From NCBI GenBank assembly GCA_964644695.1, contig CAZXWN010000005.1, forward strand, positions 1-46,997: 46,997 nt of DNA, in the 5' to 3' direction. The position numbers were made by a program, and so were the translations under genes. The notes below the pieces were generated by a model. It was not told the origin of the DNA. It saw nothing but the letters and a program-made list of their open reading frames with translations, and did not search any database. Source of the stretch: CAZXWN01 sp964644695 [NCBI: uncultured bacterium] (GTDB lineage: Bacteria; UBP4; UBA4092). Shown here in pieces: positions 8,452 through 16,900 of the stretch. Position 1 is the first letter of the stretch, and each line of letters begins with the position of its first letter.

Positions 8452-9675
8452 TTATTTAATCATGCTATTTAATGAAAATACGGGTAATAACATGGAGACC
8501 ACAATAAAGCCAACAATCGCTGCCATAATTAAAATCATGCCCGGTTCAAGCAATGAAACAAAGACTCGAACAGCATAATCCACTTCAGAATCATAGGACT
8601 CGGCCACCTTAAACAGGACTTCCTCCAGATTGCCGGCCTCTTCACCCACAGAAATCATCTCAACTACACTAGGGGGAAAGACTTTGCTTAAACGAAGAGG
8701 TTCAGCCAATGATTGGCCTTCCCGAATACTTCCAGCGATCTCCATAATTTCTTTAGATATCACAGCATTACCTGCGGCACCCTGCACCACTTTTAATGCG
8801 GATAACAGGGGAATACCACTCTTGAGCAATGTTGCCAAAGTACGGCAAAATCGCGAGACAGCCATCCGAGTCACCAGACTTTTGATAACGGGGACCTTTA
8901 ACTGGATAGTATCGACTTGCATTCTTCCTGATGGAGTACGAACCCACCGGCGATACCCATATACAATTAATCCGATCAAAATCAGTAGTATTGGCCAGGC
9001 AATACGCAACCATGCACTTAACGATAAAAGTATTTGTGTGGGTAAGGGTAAATCCTGCCCCATGTCTTTGAAGATAGTGGCAAACCGGGGAATAAAAAAG
9101 GTGAGTAAAAAGATCACAGAACCTATCCCAACAATACAAAGAAGTAAGGGATATGCAAGCGCCGTTTTCACTTTACTGACTAAGGCTTGTTCTTTTTCGG
9201 CAAACTCAGCAATTCGCTGAAGGACTGTTTCCAAACTCCCGGAGACCTCTCCAGACCGGACCAAATTGATCTGCAATTCGCTGAAATACCGTTTATGTTC
9301 TGCCATTGCATCCGCAAGATTACTTCCGGATGTTACGGAGGATTTTATCTGACTGATGACATCATGCCATACAGGATTAGTCTGTTGATTAGCCAGGGTA
9401 GTCAGGGAACGTACCAGTGGAACACCCGCTGCCAAAAGGTCCCCCAGCTGCCTCATAAACCTTGCAATTTCGGATTTTTTTACACCATGTCCCCATAAAG
9501 AACTGAACTGCCGCGAAGACTTACTGTCGACATTTCCATTAACTGTTTTTAATTCTATGGGCATAAGCCCCATGCTGGACAAACGGTCCATCACAGCACT
9601 TCTGGAATCAGCAGATAGCACACCAGTCAAGATTTGTCCGGCTTTATTTTTTGCCTTATATTTAAAAGTCGCCAT
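8452..9675 (-). CDS. gspF: Type II secretion inner-membrane platform protein GspF
   Basis: A 407-aa polytopic protein of the PilC/GspF family. It has two tandem cytoplasmic helical domains, each beginning with a pattern like FMRQLGDLLAAGVPLVRSL and FCRTLATLLKSGIPLLSAL, and three membrane helices (about residues 170-195, 220-242 and 375-400). GspF anchors the assembly ATPase to the membrane platform. The start ATG at 9675 lies nine bases past the gspE stop, with AGGA about six bases upstream. Full length for the family. Confidence 0.96.
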   Translation of the reverse strand: MATFKYKAKNKAGQILTGVLSADSRSAVMDRLSSMGLMPIELKTVNGNVDSKSSRQFSSLWGHGVKKSEIARFMRQLGDLLAAGVPLVRSLTTLANQQTNPVWHDVISQIKSSVTSGSNLADAMAEHKRYFSELQINLVRSGEVSGSLETVLQRIAEFAEKEQALVSKVKTALAYPLLLCIVGIGSVIFLLTFFIPRFATIFKDMGQDLPLPTQILLSLSAWLRIAWPILLILIGLIVYGYRRWVRTPSGRMQVDTIQLKVPVIKSLVTRMAVSRFCRTLATLLKSGIPLLSALKVVQGAAGNAVISKEIMEIAGSIREGQSLAEPLRLSKVFPPSVVEMISVGEEAGNLEEVLFKVAESYDSEVDYAVRVFVSLLEPGMILIMAAIVGFIVVSMLLPVFSLNSMIK

Positions 9676-9683
9676 CAGCCATC

Positions 9684-11357
9684 CTACTCTTCCCGACTGA
9701 CACGAAGAACTTCTTCAATAGTCGTCAATCCTCGGCGAACCTTATCAATTCCATCGTCCCACAGTGTCTTCATACCTTGCTTGACGGCATACTGCTTAAT
9801 CTCACCGGCAGAATCATGACGCATGATCATCTCGCGTATTGGATCATCCATCATCAGAAGTTCGAAGATACCTATACGCCCTTTATAACCAGTATTCCGA
9901 CAAGACTCACATCCTGCACCATGATAAAAAACGAGATGTTCTTTTCCTTCAATATCCAACAAATCTCGGCGCTGAGGCTCATAGGGTTCTTTACACTTCT
10001 GGCAAATATGTCGCACCAAACGCTGTGCCATAAGACCTTCAACCGAAGAAGCAACCAGATAAGGTTCAATCCCCATATCCACAAGACGAGTCAATCCACC
10101 AGCGGCATCATTGGTATGAAGTGTCGAGAATACTAAATGCCCCGTCAGTGCTGACCGGATAGAAATATCAGCGGTTTCCCGGTCACGAATTTCACCTACC
10201 ATGATAATATCAGGGTCATGCCGTAATATAGACCGAAGTCCCTGGGCAAAATCAAAACCAATCTTTGGCTTAGTCGGTATTTGGAAAATACCGGATAATT
10301 GATATTCCACAGGATCTTCAATAGTAATAATCTTTTTATCCAACGTATTAATCTTGTGTAATGAACCATAAAGAGTCGTTGATTTACCACTTCCCGTAGG
10401 ACCTGTAACCAGAATAATTCCATGTGGCCGAGTAATCAATTTATTGAATCCAGCAAAACATTGCCCATCCATCCCCAAAGCTTCCAGTTCCATAAAGATA
10501 GATCCACGGTCCAATAAACGCATGACAATACCTTCACCATGAATACCGGGAATAATAGACACACGTACATCAATTTCACGGCCGCCAGCGCGAAGTTTGA
10601 TACGACCATCCTGAGGCAGACGTTTTTCTGCAATATTCAGGTCGGCCATAATTTTGATGCGGGAAATGATTGCCTGTTGGAATAACTTCATTCGTGGAGG
10701 AGTCGCAGCAGGATAGAGCATCCCATCAATGCGGTAACGGATTCGGACATCATCTTCCCAAGGTTCAATGTGGATATCACTCGCCCGGTCGCGAACAGCT
10801 TCAATAATAATCTGATTTACGAACTGAATCAGTGAAGCGTCTTCCACCATTTCCAGAGATTCACCATTTTCATCCGTATCTTCTAAGACTTCAAGCTTCT
10901 GTCCGGTTTCTTCCAAGAGTTGGTCCATGGATTCGGCACCAATCCCATAAAACCGTTTAATCAGGCGATCAATATCATGACTTGTAGACACTACTGTCTT
11001 AAGGTCACAATCCAACATCAGACGCAATTCATCTATAGTTTGCAAATTAAAGGGGTCAGATACCGCAATGATAAGAAGTTTGCCCTCTCTTCGAACAGGC
11101 AAGGATTGTCGGGGAACCACCACTTTTGCTGGAACTGACTTCAATACATCCAAATCAATGGACTCTTCATGAAGCTCCATAAACTCCAGATTGAGTAATT
11201 TACATATCGATTGTAAAAGATGTGCCTCATCAACAGTCCCAGAACGAACCAGGACTCTTAACAAACTCTCTTCTTCTGCGTGAGGAACTGTTTTGAGAGA
11301 CAGGATCTGGTCCTCAGTGACCAGACCCTGTCCAACCAAAAACTTTTCAAGATTCAT
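9684..11357 (-). CDS. gspE: Type II secretion assembly ATPase GspE
   Basis: A 557-aa hexameric ATPase that powers pseudopilus assembly. The N-terminal GspE_N domain (about 1-150) is followed by the ATPase core with Walker A GPTGSGKST (319-327), an Asp box (about 347), Walker B IIMVGEIRD (about 384-392) and the His box STLHTNDA. A four-cysteine zinc element (Cys452, Cys455, Cys483, Cys486) is present, as in true GspE. A longer open frame reaches 11471, but the start at 11357 has GGAG five bases upstream and begins with the family-typical NLEKFLVGQGL. The extra upstream codons overlap the previous gene and look spurious. Confidence 0.97.
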   Translation of the reverse strand: MNLEKFLVGQGLVTEDQILSLKTVPHAEEESLLRVLVRSGTVDEAHLLQSICKLLNLEFMELHEESIDLDVLKSVPAKVVVPRQSLPVRREGKLLIIAVSDPFNLQTIDELRLMLDCDLKTVVSTSHDIDRLIKRFYGIGAESMDQLLEETGQKLEVLEDTDENGESLEMVEDASLIQFVNQIIIEAVRDRASDIHIEPWEDDVRIRYRIDGMLYPAATPPRMKLFQQAIISRIKIMADLNIAEKRLPQDGRIKLRAGGREIDVRVSIIPGIHGEGIVMRLLDRGSIFMELEALGMDGQCFAGFNKLITRPHGIILVTGPTGSGKSTTLYGSLHKINTLDKKIITIEDPVEYQLSGIFQIPTKPKIGFDFAQGLRSILRHDPDIIMVGEIRDRETADISIRSALTGHLVFSTLHTNDAAGGLTRLVDMGIEPYLVASSVEGLMAQRLVRHICQKCKEPYEPQRRDLLDIEGKEHLVFYHGAGCESCRNTGYKGRIGIFELLMMDDPIREMIMRHDSAGEIKQYAVKQGMKTLWDDGIDKVRRGLTTIEEVLRVSREE

Positions 11358-11370
11358 GGAAACTCCAGAA

Positions 11371-11940
11371 TTAATTGTTATTATTGGGGCCCATACGATT
11401 ACCAGAACGGTTATCACGATTCCAGGCGTTGGGTCGGGCACCCATGCCCATTCCACCACCCATAGGCACACCGTTGCTGATAATTCCGCGAATCGACAAT
11501 TCTGCTTCTTGTCTAATTGTCAGAACGGATTTCAAATCTGCTTCAGCGGCATCGGTTTTCTTTTTGATTTCCTGACATTTTGCTTTATATTTATCAAGAG
11601 CCAGCTTAACAGCTTTATCATTTCCTGTTTGCTTGAGAGCTTCAGATAAAGCATCTCGATATGTCTGTAATTCACGTGGAGAATTAAATCGTAAATCCAT
11701 CAGAATCTTAATTTTGGGGACTATGACTTTAGCTTCTTCTGCAGTCATAGGAACTCCTGTTGTAGACCGGGCAATTATCATCTCAGTCATACGGGCAGGA
11801 TCAAAGGATCCCATTTGACCACCAGGACCACCCATACGACCACCCTGACGATCTGACTGGTTGTCCATAGGCTGGGCTATTACGAAAGATACTAACAATC
11901 CAACAACTAAACTAAGGGCTAATTTCTTACTGATTTCCAT
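11371..11940 (-). CDS. Small secreted Gly/Met/Asn-rich protein of unknown function
   Basis: A 189-aa protein I do not recognise. Residues 1-23 form a signal peptide ending near VIAQP. A Gly/Gln/Met-rich segment follows, then a helical core (about 45-150, rich in Lys, Ala and Leu), then a Gly/Met/Asn-rich tail ending in four Asn. The helical core (MTAEEAKVIVPKIKILMDLRFNS...) resembles in style the neighbouring CpxP/Spy-like protein, so it may be a distant periplasmic chaperone or sensor, but this is inference. The ATG at 11940 has AGGAGG eight bases upstream; a GTG at 11943 is also possible. It sits between the CpxP-like gene and gspE in the same operon, so a role in the sigma-controlled envelope response or in secretion is plausible. 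Confidence 0.75.
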   Translation of the reverse strand: MEISKKLALSLVVGLLVSFVIAQPMDNQSDRQGGRMGGPGGQMGSFDPARMTEMIIARSTTGVPMTAEEAKVIVPKIKILMDLRFNSPRELQTYRDALSEALKQTGNDKAVKLALDKYKAKCQEIKKKTDAAEADLKSVLTIRQEAELSIRGIISNGVPMGGGMGMGARPNAWNRDNRSGNRMGPNNNN

Positions 11941-12448
11941 CACGCATTCCTCCTATTGGTGGTTGATTGTTGAAATTGCGTCCTGGAGGCTCTTCCATTT
12001 CCGGCCTTCTTTGTGGACGCCTTTTTTCTATGAACTTTTTAAATTTTTCTTTCTGCTCAGGCTTTAATACTTCCATTAAGTCCTTGTGCGTCGCTGTGTG
12101 TATTTTTCGCATTCGAACACGACCACTTGTCACTTCGCTATATACCTGATTTTTACGTTCTTCCAATATGAGACGTATTTTTTCCTGTTGCTCGGGAGTT
12201 AAGTCTAAAGCTACGGTTAAGTCTTTAATAAATCTCTTATCTCGAAAAATTGGATTATTAGCGTTAATTCCCTGAGGCTGTCCAATTCTGGGACGTTGTG
12301 ACATGTTTCTCTGAAATTGCCGGAATTGGCGAACGGCCATCTGGCGAGTGTAGAACTGTCCAGATATAAATCCAAGACCCATTCCAATTAGAAACAAAGT
12401 AATAAGTAATAGCCAAAACCTTACTCGAGAAGAAATAAACTGAGTCAT
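11927..12448 (-). CDS. CpxP/Spy-like membrane-anchored periplasmic protein
   Basis: A 173-aa protein with an N-terminal membrane anchor or uncleaved signal (about residues 11-30) and a helical periplasmic domain. It carries two LTxxQ-type motifs, LDLTPEQQEKIRLIL (about residue 82) and VLKPEQKEKFKKF (about residue 128). These motifs mark the CpxP/Spy/CnrX group: periplasmic helical proteins that act as chaperones or as inhibitors of envelope-stress signalling. The C-terminus is Arg/Pro/Asn-rich. The gene follows the anti-sigma gene by two bases, and its end overlaps the next gene. In CnrYXH-type systems a CnrX-like protein works with an anti-sigma and ECF sigma, so a sensory role is a fair inference. 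Confidence 0.8.
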   Translation of the reverse strand: MTQFISSRVRFWLLLITLFLIGMGLGFISGQFYTRQMAVRQFRQFQRNMSQRPRIGQPQGINANNPIFRDKRFIKDLTVALDLTPEQQEKIRLILEERKNQVYSEVTSGRVRMRKIHTATHKDLMEVLKPEQKEKFKKFIEKRRPQRRPEMEEPPGRNFNNQPPIGGMRDGNQ

Positions 12449-12450
12449 GT

Positions 12451-12912
12451 TTATACATCCTCATTAACTAACAAATATGCGGGTTGTGCACTTAAATCCA
12501 GAGTTGTTGAATAATCCACAGTGGAATCTTGTCCTAAAATTGTTTCCGTATTCGTGCCGATATTTTTCATGATGGGTTGTAAAGAGATAACCAGCGCCAA
12601 AACCAGAAGTGCCGAAGAAACAGTCAATGTTACAGGAGGTAACCGGTGCCACATCCACAAGTCTTCCCAGAAAGATAATTTTGCTGGCTGTGTATCCAAA
12701 CGATTCATAATCCCAGCAAACAAATCTCGAGATGGGCCTTGCGGTATAGTATTCTTTACGGACAAACGATATTGCTTCCATATTTCCAAATCGTGTTGAC
12801 ACTTCTGACAGTCAGAAATATGGAGCTCTACCCTCTGTAGGGATTTACCCTTTAATTCACCATCCAGATAAGCAGACAACTGCTTTTTCCAGTACCGATG
12901 CACCCATTTCAT
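12451..12912 (-). CDS. Zinc-finger anti-sigma factor
   Basis: A 153-aa protein with a cytoplasmic anti-sigma domain holding the His-x3-Cys-x2-Cys zinc motif (His31, Cys35, Cys38), one membrane helix at about 94-113 and a short periplasmic tail. Such proteins bind and silence an ECF sigma factor until an envelope or redox signal releases it. The start at 12912 is preferred because GAGAGG lies eight bases upstream; GTG at 12921 overlapping the sigma stop is the other choice. Direct adjacency to the sigma gene and coupling of their reading frames make the pairing convincing. Confidence 0.88.
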   Translation of the reverse strand: MKWVHRYWKKQLSAYLDGELKGKSLQRVELHISDCQKCQHDLEIWKQYRLSVKNTIPQGPSRDLFAGIMNRLDTQPAKLSFWEDLWMWHRLPPVTLTVSSALLVLALVISLQPIMKNIGTNTETILGQDSTVDYSTTLDLSAQPAYLLVNEDV

Positions 12913-12917
12913 GACCA

Positions 12918-13541
12918 TCACCTCTCTTTAAACTCCTCATAAAAATCTCTTAATAAGTCCTGTAACATTTCTCGAGCACGGAATAGTCGGGATTTCACGG
13001 TTCCCATCCGACACCCTTGAATCTCAGCAATTTCCTCGTAACTTAATGTTTCTATCTCTTTCAAGTAAACAGCTTCACGATACTCCGTCGGTAGTTGCTT
13101 TATTGCCTCTATTATCTTTAGACGTATTTCCCTCTCAGAATGTTCCTGATCTGGGGTTAATCCTGTTCCAGTGAAATTATCCATCCTATCACCAGTAGAA
13201 TCAACAGGATCCATATTAGAAACATAATGAGAGCGATAACGGTCCCTGGACCGATAAAAGTCTAAACATTGGTTTCGGGTAACTGTATATAGCCAAGTCG
13301 TGATTTTTGAGCGGGATTGAAACTGGTCTAAAGAGTTATAGACTTTAACAAAAATATCCTGAACAGCCTCTTCCGCATCATCACTATTGCGAAGGATTGA
13401 CCATGCAAGCCGATAGACAGTATCAGAATAACGATGATAAAACTCTTCCATAGCTGCCCGGTCACGAAGACGGCAACGTTCCAATAACTGCCGGTCATCT
13501 AAACCGGCCAAATCAGACGGCCTGTAAGGAGTCTTTATCAT
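12918..13541 (-). CDS. ECF-type RNA polymerase sigma factor (RpoE-like)
   Basis: A 207-aa sigma factor with region 2 (about residues 28-100, including NSDDAEEAVQDIFVKVYNSL and the WLYTVTRNQCLDFYR helix) and region 4 (about 140-195, LPTEYREAVYLKEIETLSYEEIAEIQG followed by the recognition helix MGTVKSRLFRAREML). Region 1.1 and region 3 are absent, as in the ECF group. It opens the operon that continues through the anti-sigma, two secreted proteins and the whole gsp cluster. It therefore probably controls its own operon, although the target promoter cannot be proven here. No strong ribosome site precedes the ATG. Confidence 0.95.
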   Translation of the reverse strand: MIKTPYRPSDLAGLDDRQLLERCRLRDRAAMEEFYHRYSDTVYRLAWSILRNSDDAEEAVQDIFVKVYNSLDQFQSRSKITTWLYTVTRNQCLDFYRSRDRYRSHYVSNMDPVDSTGDRMDNFTGTGLTPDQEHSEREIRLKIIEAIKQLPTEYREAVYLKEIETLSYEEIAEIQGCRMGTVKSRLFRAREMLQDLLRDFYEEFKER

Positions 13542-13908
13542 ATCAGGTCAGTCTTACTGCAACCTTCTTCATTATAAGTGAGTTAACTATAGTCTATTAA
13601 TAAGACGACTCTAATTATAAATTTGTTCCCAAGCCGGCAGATATCAATAATTCCTTTTATATCAGGGAGTAAAGTATGTTCAAAAAGGAAAAATAATTTA
13701 CCCATACCATTGATGCGTAAATAGAAAATATTTATCATCTGGAAGAACAAATACTAGTTAGGTTACACTATACCCGGAAGGCACCAATAAATCCTATTTA
13801 TTTATTGTAATAATAGATTTTCTAAATACCAAATAAAGGGATCTCTTTATCCACTTAAAGATTGAATAAAAAAATCGAAGAGATCAATACTCTACTATAT
13901 TGGACAAT
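13542..13908. other. AT-rich divergent intergenic region
   Basis: This 367-base region separates the sigma operon from the glycosidase gene. It contains the minus-strand TATAAT box, a perfect 7-bp AT-only palindrome (AATAAAT, CCT, ATTTATT at about 13787-13803), and a looser inverted pair GATCTCTT / AAGAGATC (about 13841-13884) just upstream of the glycosidase start. No open frame of meaningful length is present. The palindromes could be operator sites, but nothing ties them to a known regulator. Confidence 0.45.
13571..13600 (-). promoter_or_regulatory. Putative promoter of the sigma/secretion operon
   Basis: On the minus strand a perfect TATAAT (13576-13571) is preceded at 18 bases by TTAATA (13600-13595), a weak -35 match. 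It lies about 30 bases upstream of the sigma gene start. It looks like a housekeeping promoter; an additional ECF-type promoter was not recognised. Confidence 0.5.
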
Positions 13909-16900
13909 ATGACACCATATAATTGGCTTAGACAGCTAGTATTAACCATTCTTCTAACAGGAATTTGTTATGCCATGCCGCCTCATGATCCTGGGCAGGC
14001 AGTTCGTGAGAGCCTTAGTCTGAATGGGGAGTGGGCTTTTATGCCTATGGAAAGGCCATGGCTTAATTACCCACCAGAAGGCAAATGGGCACCCGAAAAG
14101 ATCAAAGTTCCGTCGCCATGGAATTATTACTTTGACGAGATTGGTGGCCCCTGGCGAGCATATCGAAATTATGATTACCCAGAATATTGGAGGTACTGTC
14201 GTGCCGCATGGTATGAACGTAATATACCCATATCCAACTCCATGAAAGAAAAGGTTCTTAAAGGGGGCCGGATCATCCTCACATTTAATGGAGTCATGCA
14301 TCGTTCTCTGATTATAGTAAATGGCAAGAGAGTGGGAGAGAATCAGGATGGGTATTTACCTTTTTCTTTTGATATAACAGATTTAATTCGACTCGATGAC
14401 TTAAATAAACTGGATGTATATGTCAGTGAGAATCCTCAACCAAAAGGTCAGTATATCTATCCTCCCGGCTCATGGTTTGGATGGCAGGCATTGGGGATCT
14501 GGCAGGATGTTGAAGTATCTGTGGTCCCTCCAGTTCGTGTTGTGGACACCCGAATTATTACTTCAGTACGAAATCAGAGAATTTCTGTACAAACCATCCT
14601 CCAGAATGATAATACTTCTGCATCTTCTGTAACAATATCTCCTGTTATCAAAAACAGCAATCAGACCATAAAATCTCTAAAACCCTATACTCTCACTTTA
14701 GACAGCCATAGCCAAAAGACAATCCATTGGTCAGAGGATTGGAAGCACCCTAAATTATGGTCACCGGAATTACCTCATTTATATACTTTGGAGACTCAGT
14801 TAGAAGGAATATTTGGCAAAGATGTGCAATCCAACCGATTTGGATTTAGAGAGTTTTGGATTGATGGGAAATATTATTATCTCAATAATCACAAGATAAA
14901 ACTCAAAGGGGATGGCTGGCATTTCATGGGGCCAGTCCAACAAAACACAGAATATGCTAGAGCCTGGTACAAAATGGTAAAAAAGGCGGGGGGGAATTTT
15001 GTCCGACTTCATGCCATGCCTTATCCTGAGTTTTATCTTGATGTTGCTGACGAAGAAGGAATGCTTATCATTGACGAGTCAGCCCTCTATGGGAGCCGAG
15101 GGAATCTGGCTTTAGGAGAATCAAGCTTCTGGGATAATTGTCGTGAGCATACTCGACGATTTATTAATCGGGATAAAAATCACCCTTCCGTCATCATATG
15201 GAGCTTAAGTAATGAAGTGGTTTGGCGAGGCGGCTCAAACTCTTTTGCTCCTCTTTTATCCTTGGCATCCACAGCTCAGTCACTTGATCCTTCCCGAGTC
15301 ATTACTTTTGATGAGAACGATTCTGATTTAGGGGGGAAATCACAGACTTATGGGGGACACTACAACTCCATTGAATATTGGAAAAATCGGAATATCCAAA
15401 ATAAACCTTTCCATTTGAACGAATATGGCAGTCTTTATTACAGTGACTGCCATGAACCTTCGTATTTTGGTGGGGAGTCTGTATATCGCAGTTTCACTAA
15501 TCGCCTGGAAAGTGTGGGTGAAGAAATGCGGCGTTATACCTGGTACTTGCGGGAAATGGATGCCGCCTCTTTCTCACCCTGGAATCTGGTTTGGTATTGT
15601 CATCATCCTTTACCGACAATCAGGCAATATCCGGATTGGAACAAACTTCATATTGATATGGGTCTGAAACCTGAAAGCATCGGGCCCAATTCTGTCACAT
15701 TAAACTGGGGATTCACTCCATTCGAGCCACAATCCAAACCAAATCCAGCATGGAGTAAAATCACTCAAGCATATACTCCCGTTGCAGTCCATATTCATGA
15801 ATATAATAATCGCTTTTATTCAAATTCATCAGCGACTAGGACTGTTTATATATTCAACGACCAGCCTAAAAAAGAAAACTTTGAAATCAAATGGGAACTC
15901 AAAAGAAAGAACAGCATTCTTCAAAAGGATTCTTTCGCAATAAAACTGAAACCCTATGGAATGACGACCTCTCCTGTAACACTTTTTCTTCCTGATTATA
16001 AAAATACTGAATCCCTGTCATTCAAGGTCCAATTGCAAAAACAGAATACAGTTATTCATGAAGACAAACAAATCATTGAGGTCTTTCCAAAGGTTTCCTG
16101 GATAAATATTCCCAAAGTGGTTCTATTGGATGACAAAGCGGAAACGGCGTCATTATTTAACCATTTGGGAGTTAAATTTGACACAATCAATACACTAGAA
16201 GAGATAAGTATTCACAGGGGTCAGACTCTTATCGTTGGCGCAAACAGCTTGACTCAGATCCCTTCCTATCAGTTTTTTGCTCACCACAAAATAGAGTCTT
16301 TCCTTCAACAAGGTGGAAGAATAATTTGTTTGGAAAATGCTCTTGGGAATAATCCATCCAACCCCATCAAACGGTTAGATAAATCTGTTAAATTTAGTCA
16401 TCCAGGTGTTCATACACACTCAATACTCACATCATTCAAAGAAAATAACTTGAAAGAATGGGGACCAGATGAAGTCATCACTCGTTCGGTCTTTCCTAGA
16501 ACCAGTCAAGGAAACAGCTGTTCATTGATTGATGTAGGTGATTTTGATGGGGGATTATCCTACTCAACCCTTCTGGAATTTCATCAGGGCAATGGACTCA
16601 TCTTATTGAATCAAATGGATATCATCAGATGTGCCCGTCAGGAACCTGCAGCTGAGTTGTTATTAAAGAATATTTTGGATTATGCGACCCATTATCAGGC
16701 ATCCCCAATAAGAACGTTTAATTATCAAACAGAAAAAGGGACTTCTTTATGGAGCCTGATAACCACCAATGGTTTTACTCAGGATTCCTCTTTAAGTAAT
16801 TCTGAGGTATTAATGATTGATGGACAATCATTGCCCATAATTAAAGCAATGGCCGCCCATCCCAAGGATGTTCAAGAGCGAATCAAATTAGGTTCTGTCT

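Noticed and set aside
8630-9220. 196-residue plus-strand frame opposite gspF
   Set aside because: Shadow of the conserved gspF gene with no ribosome site or domain.
9684-11471. Longer GspE start at 11471
   Set aside because: The extra 38 codons overlap the preceding gene, have no family similarity and lack a better ribosome site; the start at 11357 has GGAG and the typical GspE N-terminus.
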